Shown here piece by piece: positions 38,201 to 46,590 of a stretch of 64,000 nucleotides of DNA (the stretch's first letter is position 1; every line of letters starts with the position of its first letter). This stretch comes from Halalkalibacter okhensis. GTDB taxonomy: Bacteria; Bacillota; Bacilli; Bacillales; Bacillaceae_D. Location of the stretch: the NCBI RefSeq assembly GCF_000787375.1, contig NZ_JRJU01000006.1:62001-126000 (forward strand). Reading direction: 5' to 3'. Made by a program: the position numbers and the translations under genes. The notes under the pieces are model-generated. The model saw nothing but the letters and a program-made list of their open reading frames with translations. It was not told the DNA's origin and did no database searches.

Positions 38201-39306
38201 ACAGTATATTCTTCATTTTTAGCTATTCGTTCATTTTCCATATAAATACTTCTACTTGGAAACGCCACCGATACATTTTCTTCTTCTAATATGTTCATAA
38301 TCTCAAAATTAATTTCTTCTTTAATTCTAAACCACTCAACCCATACAATCGTTTTTGTAAAAAAGTAAATATATATATCCAAGCTAGAGCTATTAAATTC
38401 ATTGAAACGAACCATTATTAACTCTTGGTCAACTTCCTCATGTGATCTTAGTACAGATTCAATTCGTCTTGCACACGTTTCAAGCTTCTCCTTAGGAGTT
38501 GAATACGTAACACCGACACTAAACGCGATCCGGCGCTTCCCCATCTCTGACCAATTCGTGATCGGTTCATTCGCCAACGTAGAGTTCGGAATTGTAACAA
38601 TTGAATCCGAGAAGGTTCGTATTTGTGTGCTTCTAAAACTAATGTCTTGAACAGTTCCTTCTACTGAAGGGGTTTGAATCCAATCTCCTTTTTGAAACGG
38701 CTTCTCCGTAATAATAATGACTCCACCAAAGAAATTTCCAATTGTGTCTTGAGCTGCTAAAGCAAACGCAAGTCCACCGAGACCTAAACCAGCTATAAAA
38801 CCGCTTATTTCATAGCCCCACTCACTAGCAACAACGACGATCACTAAAGCAATGACTGCAAAACGCAAGATTTTCGATAAGAAAGGAACAAACATACTTT
38901 GCTCATCTAAATCGATATTGCGGGCAAGTTTAATAATTGCCATAGAGTATTCAGAAGTATAATTGTAAAGACCCCACCCAATAATCATAATAATAATTGA
39001 TCGATAAAGGTGTTCTACAAATTCAATAGTAGTAAAATGAAAAGGCAAATATACGAGTGCCAAGTATGTACCAATTACAATCCACAAAACACGAATTGGC
39101 TTTTCAAAAGATATTAAGAGATTAGAAAAGAATTCAGTTGGCGTTTTCTTTAGCATCATTAGAATAAGCTTAAAAATGTATCTTGTGAATATTTTCCTAA
39201 ATAACAAAAACACAGAAAAAATAGCAATTGCTATTCCAATATCAGCCCATTCTAAACGATTTAACGAATGAACGAAGGCATCCCATTTCCAATTATCAAT
39301 CTCCAT
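38176..39306 (-). CDS. MscS family mechanosensitive channel
   Basis: A 376-residue channel with about five hydrophobic segments, longer at the N-terminus than YkuT. The pore helix and beta-domain signature is visible: GFIAGLGLGGLAFALAAQDT near residue 170, then EKPFQKGDWIQ. The C-terminal domain ends in a Lys/Glu/Ser tail. It probably gates on osmotic downshift. Closer in layout to YnaI/YbdG-type proteins than to minimal MscS, by length only. The start ATG at 39306 is 7 bases after AAAGGTGGG. Confidence 0.87.
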   Translation of the reverse strand: MEIDNWKWDAFVHSLNRLEWADIGIAIAIFSVFLLFRKIFTRYIFKLILMMLKKTPTEFFSNLLISFEKPIRVLWIVIGTYLALVYLPFHFTTIEFVEHLYRSIIIMIIGWGLYNYTSEYSMAIIKLARNIDLDEQSMFVPFLSKILRFAVIALVIVVVASEWGYEISGFIAGLGLGGLAFALAAQDTIGNFFGGVIIITEKPFQKGDWIQTPSVEGTVQDISFRSTQIRTFSDSIVTIPNSTLANEPITNWSEMGKRRIAFSVGVTYSTPKEKLETCARRIESVLRSHEEVDQELIMVRFNEFNSSSLDIYIYFFTKTIVWVEWFRIKEEINFEIMNILEEENVSVAFPSRSIYMENERIAKNEEYTVKESSSES

Positions 39307-39461
39307 CAAAAATCCCACCTTTGCACATAGTATTTTATCATAGGTAGGTTAAAAAGGTACATAAAACAATATTGTATTATACTCTACTATTCCTGCATTT
39401 TTTTGTATTGAGGACAAGCCTAAAAGTAATTAGGAGTGGAAGTGAAATTGTAATATAAAGA

Positions 39462-39495
39462 GGGGTGCCTAAGTTTTCTCCTCTTTAGACACCCC
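39462..39495 (-). terminator. terminator after the DUF4025 gene
   Basis: Imperfect stem GGGGTGCCTAAG / CTTTAGACACCCC with a T-rich tail on the minus strand. Confidence 0.7.
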
Positions 39496-39509
39496 ACACC
39501 CTGTAAAAT

Positions 39510-39749
39510 TTACTTTTCTTTATAGACATCTTTTTGATAACCTTCTTTTGGAAGGTCTAAATCTTCACCTTCATAGTTATCAATTTGACCATCAATTGTG
39601 CCTTCAACATAGGCATCACTAACTTGTTCATGCGTGGCTGCTAATCCTTTTTCTACTTCTTCCGTACTTTGATAATCAGATGGTTGATAGGAGTTTTGCG
39701 CAACGTCCTCTGATGACTTTACAGAATTTTTATCTTTATGATTTGTCAA
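39510..39749 (-). CDS. DUF4025 (YozQ-like) small acidic protein
   Basis: A 79-residue hydrophilic, acidic protein with no cysteine or membrane segment. The stretch EVEKGLAATHEQVSDAYVEG matches the DUF4025 pattern seen in YozQ-like proteins, some of which are linked with sporulation or stress; function unproven. The start is set at a TTG (39749) with AAGGAGG eight bases upstream; the longer ATG frame (39773) covers that ribosome site. It is transcribed alone, next to repeat copy C. Confidence 0.65.
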   Translation of the reverse strand: MTNHKDKNSVKSSEDVAQNSYQPSDYQSTEEVEKGLAATHEQVSDAYVEGTIDGQIDNYEGEDLDLPKEGYQKDVYKEK

Positions 39750-39816
39750 TATAGTTCCCTCCTTTTTCTCCATTAGTATCGTACATTTTTGACGAAATAT
39801 GAATGAGAAAAATTCA

Positions 39817-39911
39817 GGTCTTTAAGCAATGAACGGAACCGGTACTTTGTCTTAAGGCTGCTATCAATCGGTTCGCAACGTCTGGAGAGGCTTGTTCAGC
39901 AGCCTCGTTAT
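39817..39911 (+). repeat. dispersed repeat copy C (partial)
   Basis: GTCTTTAAGCAATGAACGG and ACTTTGTCTTAAGGCTGCT match the first half of the copy A body with a few changes; the right part is more diverged and the opening hairpin is missing. Confidence 0.65.
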
Positions 39912-39924
39912 AGAGTTGCTTTTT

Positions 39925-40062
39925 TTACATTTTGTTTAATTTGCTTGTATTCGCCTTTTTAATCAGCCATTTCATGAAGCTTCTTTCTTTTTCATCTGTT
40001 TTTCTTGTTAAGTTTTTTTCAACAGAACGTCTCAAATTGGGATATTTTACATTTCCATTCAT
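39925..40062 (-). CDS. possible 45-residue basic protein
   Basis: A short frame with AGGAGG about 11 bases before the ATG encodes a peptide opening MNGNVKYPNLRRSVEKNLTR, rich in Lys and Arg and with no membrane segment. Its second half (FMKWLIKKANTSKLNK) could be an amphipathic helix. I recognise no family. The plus-strand 69-residue frame on the same bases has no ribosome site and is rejected. The gene lies just downstream of the kinase cluster's last gene. Confidence 0.5.
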   Translation of the reverse strand: MNGNVKYPNLRRSVEKNLTRKTDEKERSFMKWLIKKANTSKLNKM

Positions 40063-40141
40063 TATGGCATATACCTCCTGCAACGGTGTTTGTACTCCAT
40101 ACCCAGATTTATCTTTATGTAAACATGATTTTCAAATATGA

Positions 40142-41731
40142 TTAAGAAAGACGATTCGTAACTTGATGATTCTCAACTGTATTTTGTTGAAAAGAAATAA
40201 TAAAAGAAGTTCCATTGCCACTTGTTTTTATATCTATATTTGCAAAGTGACGTGAGGCAATGCTATAACATATAGCTAGCCCTAGTCCTGTGCCTTCATC
40301 CTTTGTCGTAAAAAACGGTGTACCTATATTCTCTAAAACCTCTTTCTTAATTCCAGGACCCGTATCTGCAATTTCTAAGATAACGTAATCATCACGTGTA
40401 TATGTCTTTAGTGTTAATCTTCCTCCACTTTCCATTGCTTCTAATCCATTTAATCCAATATTAAGGATTAACTGCCTGATTTCTTTTTCATCTAGAAATA
40501 GCATTGGACATTGTTTTAAATCCAATATAACCACTTTATTATTCATCAGCGCTTCTGCTCTTAGTAAAGGATGCAAGGTTGTTACTACTTCATTTAAGTC
40601 TTTTTTCTTACGATTATTTGCTTTATCTTTTGCTAACGTCAGAAACTCTGTAATAATTCCATTGGCTCGGTGCAATTCATCGATCATTAAATTAATGTAC
40701 TCCTCAGGCTGAGGGTGTTGACTTTGATTCTTAGCCAATTGTAGAAATCCTAGTACGGTTGTCATCGGGTTACGAATTTCGTGCGCAATACCTGCTGCCA
40801 TTTCTCCCACTAAGTTTAATCGATCTAACCGAGTAACCTCTCTTTCTAAATCAACAATTTCAGTTATATCGGTAATCGTACTGATTATGCATGGTTCACC
40901 ATCAATGGTTGCAGTTTCAGTAGAAAGCAGCCCTTCACGTTTTTCGCCTTGCTTTGTCACATATGTAATTTCTTTGTTATAAACCCCATTTTGTAAATCC
41001 TCTGGTTGTCCTTTTGGACTATGTATCACTACCGAGTTTGAATGGATCCTTAACACATCGTTACCTAATGTAGCAAGCTCCTTATACTCATAACCAGAAA
41101 ATTGAAGCCAACTTTGATTTACGTCTACATATCGTTGATCAACTAAGGAACGAATCGCCATTAAGTTGGGACTATGCTGAAATATTTTTTGGAATCGTTC
41201 CTGGGATACTTGCAGTTCTTCATTTGCTTGTACTAATTCTTTTGTTTTTTCGTTTATCAGATTTTCAAGATTGTTATGCTTTTCTTGTAATTCAATCGAC
41301 GTTTTTTCCAAATGAGAATTTTGCTGTTCAATCTCTTTTTGTTTTCGATGAATTTGAGCAAACGCGTCGACCTTGCTTCTTAAGATTATCGGATTAAATG
41401 GTTTAAATATGTAATCAATTGCACCGGTTAAGTAGCCTGTTGACACGTGTTCATTCGCTTTACTTAATGCCGTAATAAAGATAATTGGAATATGGCTTGA
41501 ACTTTTACGTTGCTTGATTATCTCTGCCGTCTCAAAGCCATTCAAGCCGGGCATTTGAACGTCTAAGAGAATTACAGCAAAATCATATAGTAAAACTTTC
41601 TTTAATGCTTCTTCTCCTGACCTCACACCGATCAAGAGATATTGCTCAGAGTCTAACACTGCCTCTAAAGCCATTAGGTTCTCTGGTCGATCATCAACCA
41701 TTAATATTGCAACCTTATCGTGAGCAGACAT
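40142..41731 (-). CDS. REC-PAS-histidine kinase signalling protein
   Basis: A 529-residue soluble protein. Domains: receiver (about 8-125, phosphoacceptor in VILLDVQMPGLNGFE), coiled coil (130-180), PAS (about 180-300), HisKA with GEMAAGIAHEIRNPMTT (phospho-His near 325), then HATPase_c with ADTGPGIKK and GTGLGLAICYSI. It has no membrane segment. It is the third gene of a cluster with a CheR methyltransferase and a hybrid kinase, so its receiver is a plausible target of that kinase. A PP2C phosphatase output, as in B. cereus RsbY, is not present. Confidence 0.88.
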   Translation of the reverse strand: MSAHDKVAILMVDDRPENLMALEAVLDSEQYLLIGVRSGEEALKKVLLYDFAVILLDVQMPGLNGFETAEIIKQRKSSSHIPIIFITALSKANEHVSTGYLTGAIDYIFKPFNPIILRSKVDAFAQIHRKQKEIEQQNSHLEKTSIELQEKHNNLENLINEKTKELVQANEELQVSQERFQKIFQHSPNLMAIRSLVDQRYVDVNQSWLQFSGYEYKELATLGNDVLRIHSNSVVIHSPKGQPEDLQNGVYNKEITYVTKQGEKREGLLSTETATIDGEPCIISTITDITEIVDLEREVTRLDRLNLVGEMAAGIAHEIRNPMTTVLGFLQLAKNQSQHPQPEEYINLMIDELHRANGIITEFLTLAKDKANNRKKKDLNEVVTTLHPLLRAEALMNNKVVILDLKQCPMLFLDEKEIRQLILNIGLNGLEAMESGGRLTLKTYTRDDYVILEIADTGPGIKKEVLENIGTPFFTTKDEGTGLGLAICYSIASRHFANIDIKTSGNGTSFIISFQQNTVENHQVTNRLS

Positions 41732-41753
41732 AACGATACCTCTCTATTTTCCT

Positions 41754-42614
41754 TCAGACTTTTATATATATTTTTTCAACAGGATTTACTTCCTCAAATA
41801 ATCCTGCTGAATTGTACATGCTAAGCGATTCTTTTGATCCAAGGCCTAAAAATCCTTCATCACTTAAGCTATCGTAAAAAAGATCATACACTCGATTTGT
41901 CAACTTTTTATTAAAGTAAATAAGGACATTTCTACAAACAATCATTTGAAATTCATTAAAAGAATGGTCCGTTACTAGATTATGGTGAGCAAAGACAACA
42001 TTTTCTCTTAGAAAAGGGTGAAGGACTACCTCATTATCACATACCGAATAATATTCCGAGAACTCCTTCTTCCCTCCTGCTTGATGATAATTTTTAGTGT
42101 ATAACTTCATATGCTCAAGTGATACCTTGCCAAGCTTTGCCCTCTCAATAATTTCTTCATCCATATCAGTAGCATAAATCTTTGTTCTATCATAAAGACC
42201 CTCTTCTAACAAAACAATCGCCATAGAATAAACTTCTTCCCCTGATGAACAGCCTGCATGCCAAATTCGAATATATGGGAGTTTCCGCAATATCGGAACA
42301 ATCTCGGTACGAAAAGCTTTAAAAAAGCTCGGATCTCGAAACATTTCTGTTACATTAATGGAGAAATCACGCAACAATTGCTTCATCAGTTCAGGTTGAT
42401 ACAGCACTTTTGCCTGAAACTCTGAGATGTTCTTAACATCTTCAAATTGAGCGCGGTACCAAATTCTTCTTTTTATCGATGAATAAGCATAATTACGAAA
42501 ATCATACCCATACGTCTGATAAATCCCTTCAAGCAATAACTTAATTTCGGTTCTCTCTATCTCATTCGAGCGTCCTTCTTGAGTTTGGATTAAAGACGAA
42601 TCAATCATCGGCAT
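41754..42614 (-). CDS. CheR-type protein-glutamate methyltransferase (RsbM-like)
   Basis: A protein of about 286 residues with the CheR N-terminal helical domain and an S-adenosylmethionine-dependent methyltransferase domain: IRIWHAGCSSGEEVYSMAI (SAM motif I), IYATDMDEEI and FNEFQMIVCRNVLIYFN are diagnostic. It lacks the chemotaxis context (no cheA/cheB or receptor here). Between two kinases, it resembles RsbM of the B. cereus group, which methylates the RsbK hybrid kinase and restrains it. Several start codons are close together (GTG 42617, ATG 42614, ATG 42608), and which is used is uncertain. Confidence 0.87.
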   Translation of the reverse strand: MPMIDSSLIQTQEGRSNEIERTEIKLLLEGIYQTYGYDFRNYAYSSIKRRIWYRAQFEDVKNISEFQAKVLYQPELMKQLLRDFSINVTEMFRDPSFFKAFRTEIVPILRKLPYIRIWHAGCSSGEEVYSMAIVLLEEGLYDRTKIYATDMDEEIIERAKLGKVSLEHMKLYTKNYHQAGGKKEFSEYYSVCDNEVVLHPFLRENVVFAHHNLVTDHSFNEFQMIVCRNVLIYFNKKLTNRVYDLFYDSLSDEGFLGLGSKESLSMYNSAGLFEEVNPVEKIYIKV

Positions 42615-42629
42615 CACTCTCTCTCTACA

Positions 42630-45326
42630 CTACTTATGGAGCCAAACCTTCATTAATGACAAAAGCTGCTCCATATTAACAGGCTTGCTAATATAATCAG
42701 ATGCACCTGCACTAATACATTTTTCTCTATCATTCTTCATCGCTTTTGCTGTTAACGCTAAAATAGGTAACTGAGCCCACTTCTCATTTTTTCGAATCTC
42801 TTGCATCGCTTCATAGCCATTCATTTCAGGCATCATAATGTCCATTAAGACGATATCAACCTCCGTATGTTCTGATAAGGCCTCAATCGACTCCATTCCA
42901 TTTTCTGCAAAAAGGACTTTCATATGTTGTCCTTCTAAAGCTGCTGTTAGCGAGAAAACATTCCGCATATCATCGTCTACAATTAGAACGGTTTTATTTT
43001 GCAACTGTTCTGTTACTTGTTCATTCTGTTCTATTACTTCAGTATGATCTTCTTCAACTACCACACTCTCCTCTATGGTTCCTGCCACTTCATCCATTAA
43101 CGGTTCTTCATATTCAGGTTCTTGATGGTAGTCTGGTAAGTACAAAGTGAAGACACTCCCTTTACCTTCTGTACTTTTCACACTAATATAGCCACCTAAC
43201 AACTCTGACAGCTCTCTACTAATGGATAAGCCGAGACCTGTTCCTCCATACTTGCGAGTGATTGTACCATCTTCTTGATAGAATGCCTCAAAAATACTCC
43301 GCTGTTTATCTAAGGCAATACCGACTCCTGTATCAACAACAGATATGCCCAATTTTCCACTATCGGCTTCCATTGCTTTTTTAAAATGTAACTCAACTTT
43401 GCCTGCATTAGTAAATTTAAAAGCATTTGATAATAAATTCTTTAAGATTTGTTTCAACTTCTGATCATCCGTAAAAAGTATCGCTGGAGATTCTGAGTCA
43501 ATTACAATGTTAAAATCTATATTTTTTTGGCTAGAGATAGGGGCAAATTGTCTCTGAACAAATGCTTTTATATCACTAATTAATACCTCTTCTGGGAACA
43601 CTTCAATCTTGCCTGATTCAATTTTTGATAAGTCTAATATATCATTGATTAAATCTAGTAAGTCTCTACCGGATGAGTAAATGGTTGAGGCATGCTCAAC
43701 CTGTTTATCTGTTAAATTTCCATTTACATTTTCAGCAAGCATTTGCGATAAAATTAACATACTATTTAAAGGTGTCCTTAGTTCATGAGACATGTTAGCT
43801 AAGAACTCAGACTTATATCTTGAGCCAAGTTTAATATTTCGATTTTTCTCTTCTAAATCCTTTTTAATTAGTTCAAGCTCCTGATTTTTCTCATCTGATT
43901 GTCTAAATTGTTCATGTAATTGCTCATTAATTAATCGGAGCTCTTCTTGCTGTTGTTGAAGCTCCTCCGATTGAGTTTGGAGCTCTTCGGATTGAGTTTG
44001 AGATTCAGTAAGTAACTCCTCTATTTTCATATGATCTAAGATTCGTTCAATACTAGAACCAGATGATTGACTTAATTGTTCCAATATCCTTATTTCTGAT
44101 TGACTGAAAGGCTCAAATTTCGCTAATTCTAAAACTCCTACAATTTCTTGATCAAATTCAATAGGCAGAAGGATTAGAGAGGTTGGAGCAGCTGCTCCTA
44201 AACCAGAAGTTGTGGATACATATTCATTTGGAAGGTGATCGAATATCATTAGCTTCTTATCCGCAGCACACTGCCCGACTAGCCCCTGTCCAAGGTGAAT
44301 TTTTTCCGTTCCAATATTGCTATCGCAAGCGGCATAAGAGGCAATTTTCGTTAATGTATTTCCCTCTTCCCTTACATAAATTACTCCGTACGTTGCTCTT
44401 ACAAATTGAGCAATATTTGTCATAAATACCGTGCCAAATTCGTTTAAATCTTTAATCCCTTGAAACTTCATAGCAATTTCTGCATATCTGGATTTAATCC
44501 AGTTTTCTTCTTTTAATGCTTCAGCAATCTCCTTCTCTTGTTTCGTTACTGTTTCCAACGAATCGGCCATATTGTTATAGCTAATAGCAATCTCACCAAT
44601 TTCATCTTTCGTCTTTACTTCTATTCGGGGAAGCCTATCTAAAGGATGACTTCTTACACTCGTGATCACTTTTCGCACCCTATTAATGCTTGTATTAATA
44701 TTTTTCACAATAGAATATGTAATCGTTGAAATCACTACCAACGAAATAATTGTTAGGATAACTAAATATGTAATTGCACTTTGATAAGTAGCTTCTGATT
44801 CTTGTAGTCTTTCGAGCATGATCAACTGTTCTTGTTCTGTAAATAAATTTACTTCAATTAGCATATCTCGTCGCAAACCTTCATTTTCATCTAACAAATA
44901 ATTGATTGCCCCTGTGTAATTATCTGAGGTCACAAGCGATATGATGGTTTGTACCATTTCGTTATAGTCATTTCTAATTTGCTGAATCGACGAGATTGCT
45001 GCTACTTCAGCCTCATTTAATGAGCTTAATTCTTGAAGAGATTCTATAATGGAAACTTGATTCCCTAACGCATTATTAATAATTGCTATCTTCTCTGGCA
45101 CTTCGGTATCAGCATCCATTAACAAAAGCTCTCTCATTTCTCGTGCTATGGTATTGGTTTCTAGATTGAGCGTTTGTGCTAACACCACCTTTTGATGATC
45201 TTCCGTAACAATTTCACGCATATACGTATTTTGTTGTGTTAACGTGTAAAAGACAATCATACTTAAGATGATAATGATACCTAGTATTGAACCCAATCCG
45301 ATTAGAAGCTTTGTATTTAATTTCAT
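42630..45326 (-). CDS. hybrid sensor histidine kinase (RsbK-like)
   Basis: An 898-residue membrane protein. Order: TM1 (8-29), an extracytoplasmic four-helix sensor region (30-185, CHASE3/4HB type), TM2 (186-208), HAMP (about 210-262), GAF (about 290-430), a Gln/Glu-rich coiled coil with the tandem QTQSEELQTQSEELQQQQEE, HisKA (FLANMSHELRTPLNS), HATPase_c with DTGVGIALDKQ and YGGTGLGLSISREL, and a C-terminal receiver (777-898) with the acceptor Asp829 in IVLMDIMMPEMNG. The architecture matches RsbK. It is the first gene of the three-gene cluster, with repeat copy B lying in its upstream region. Confidence 0.88.
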   Translation of the reverse strand: MKLNTKLLIGLGSILGIIIILSMIVFYTLTQQNTYMREIVTEDHQKVVLAQTLNLETNTIAREMRELLLMDADTEVPEKIAIINNALGNQVSIIESLQELSSLNEAEVAAISSIQQIRNDYNEMVQTIISLVTSDNYTGAINYLLDENEGLRRDMLIEVNLFTEQEQLIMLERLQESEATYQSAITYLVILTIISLVVISTITYSIVKNINTSINRVRKVITSVRSHPLDRLPRIEVKTKDEIGEIAISYNNMADSLETVTKQEKEIAEALKEENWIKSRYAEIAMKFQGIKDLNEFGTVFMTNIAQFVRATYGVIYVREEGNTLTKIASYAACDSNIGTEKIHLGQGLVGQCAADKKLMIFDHLPNEYVSTTSGLGAAAPTSLILLPIEFDQEIVGVLELAKFEPFSQSEIRILEQLSQSSGSSIERILDHMKIEELLTESQTQSEELQTQSEELQQQQEELRLINEQLHEQFRQSDEKNQELELIKKDLEEKNRNIKLGSRYKSEFLANMSHELRTPLNSMLILSQMLAENVNGNLTDKQVEHASTIYSSGRDLLDLINDILDLSKIESGKIEVFPEEVLISDIKAFVQRQFAPISSQKNIDFNIVIDSESPAILFTDDQKLKQILKNLLSNAFKFTNAGKVELHFKKAMEADSGKLGISVVDTGVGIALDKQRSIFEAFYQEDGTITRKYGGTGLGLSISRELSELLGGYISVKSTEGKGSVFTLYLPDYHQEPEYEEPLMDEVAGTIEESVVVEEDHTEVIEQNEQVTEQLQNKTVLIVDDDMRNVFSLTAALEGQHMKVLFAENGMESIEALSEHTEVDIVLMDIMMPEMNGYEAMQEIRKNEKWAQLPILALTAKAMKNDREKCISAGASDYISKPVNMEQLLSLMKVWLHK

Positions 45327-45433
45327 AACTTTTTAGATACTCCTGACTTTTTTTTGGTAATATTTAATAGTTTACTATATAAACCATAGTACTTCTATAT
45401 AAATAGGGGAATTCTCCACTACCATAAAGGGAA

Positions 45434-45568
45434 GCTACTGAAAAAGTCCATTCTCGTAATTCGAGGAAGCAGCAATGGCTCCACACATTGCGCACCTGTT
45501 ACGAGTAACCCGCTCATTGCTTAAAGACCACGGAGAAAGATGAAAATCGTACCTTTTTCAGTGGTCTT
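45434..45568 (-). repeat. dispersed repeat copy B with terminal inverted repeats
   Basis: Read on the minus strand it opens with a hairpin (AAGACCACTGAAAAAGG ... CTTTCTCCGTGGTCTT), then CTTTAAGCAATGAGCGG and GTGGAGCCATTGCTGCTTC as in copy A. The ends form inverted repeats sharing ACTGAAAAAG. CCATAAA occurs just outside each end (45422-45428 and 45569-45575), a possible target duplication. It accounts for much of the 284-bp gap between the kinase and ku. Confidence 0.75.
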
Positions 45569-45610
45569 CCATAAAAAGAAAGAGGAGATCGCTATAAATC
45601 TCCTCTTTCT

Positions 45611-46476
45611 TTACGCATTCTTTCGTGCAGTTGTCACTTTTTCCTCTGTCTTTTTCTTAACTGGTGCTTTCTTCTTTCTTGTTGCAGGCTTCTTCGTTTT
45701 TGTTTTATCTAGAGAAGCTTGTAATGCAGACATTAGGTCTGTTACATTCGAAGCTGCGGCAGCAGGTTCCTTTTCTGTTGCCGTAACGGTTTGCTTTCCA
45801 GATTTCTTTTCCTCGATTAACTCCATCAATGCAGTACGGTATTCATCCGTATACTTTTTTGGCTCAAACGTTGTCGTTAGTTGTTCAACAAGCATTAGTG
45901 CTGTATCAAGTTCTTTTTGTTCCACTAATTGTTCTGAAGGGACATTAGGAACATCTTGTACATTACGTACTTCATCAGGAAAATGAATGGTTTCCATTAA
46001 AAGAGTATCTTTGTATACTCGTACAACGGCTAATTGCTCTTTGGATCGGATAATAATTTTGGCAATTCCAATCTTTCCTGATTCTGTTAACGCTTTTCTT
46101 AACAATGAATACGCTTTGCCCCCACCGTTATCTGGAGCAATAAAATAGCTTTTCTCAAAAAAGATTGGGTCAATCTCTTCTAATTTTACAAAGTCAATTA
46201 TTTCAACAGCTTTATCTTCATTTTCTTTCTTTAATTTTTCAAGTTCCTCATCATCTAAAACAACAAATTTATTTTTGCATATTCATACGCTTTAACAATA
46301 TCTTCACTCTTTACTTCCTTCTCACAACCTGGACACACCTTTTGATAACTGATCGGTGTATGACACTCCTTGTGTATTTGTCGCAATTTAATATCTTTGT
46401 TTTCCGTTGCTGTATGAAGCTTAATTGGAATATTAACGAGTCCGAAACTAATGCTGCCTTTCCAAACGGTATGCAT
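45611..46476 (-). pseudogene. ku: Ku DNA end-binding protein, frameshifted
   Basis: The N-terminal part (MHTVWKGSISFGLVNIPIK, start ATG 46476) is normal Ku until VKAYEYAK, then the frame reads INLLF and stops at 46255. In the next frame the expected Ku sequence resumes (NKFVVLDDEELEKLKKENED and on through SYFIAPDNGGGKAYSLLRKA) and continues to a Lys-rich tail at 45611. One T missing from the run at 46272-46276 (five, where six would restore the frame) explains it. Restored, the protein has about 289 residues, normal for bacterial Ku, which binds DNA ends and recruits LigD. It could be a true null allele, a sequencing error in a homopolymer or, less likely, slippage. Confidence 0.88.
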
Positions 46477-46498
46477 AAGGATCACCTGCCTTTTCTTT

Positions 46499-46556
46499 TA
46501 ATGTGCAATTTTTTATGAACGATTATGTATGGTTGTTATATTTTTGTTACAGCTTA
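46499..46556. promoter_or_regulatory. overlapping divergent SigG-like promoters of ku and ligD
   Basis: For ligD: TGTATG (46526-46531), 18-nt spacer, CAGCTTA (46550-46556). For ku on the minus strand: TACATA (46524-46529), 18-nt spacer, CACATTA (46499-46505). Each differs little from the forespore pattern TGHATR-N17-18-CATNNTA. The two -35 boxes overlap. In B. subtilis these genes are known to be expressed in the forespore. Confidence 0.65.
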
Positions 46557-46590
46557 AATAGTAACTGGCATAACAAAGAAGGTGACATTT

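Noticed and set aside
46165-46518. 117-residue plus-strand frame opposite ku
   Set aside because: Antisense to Ku, which is clearly recognisable on the minus strand in two frames.
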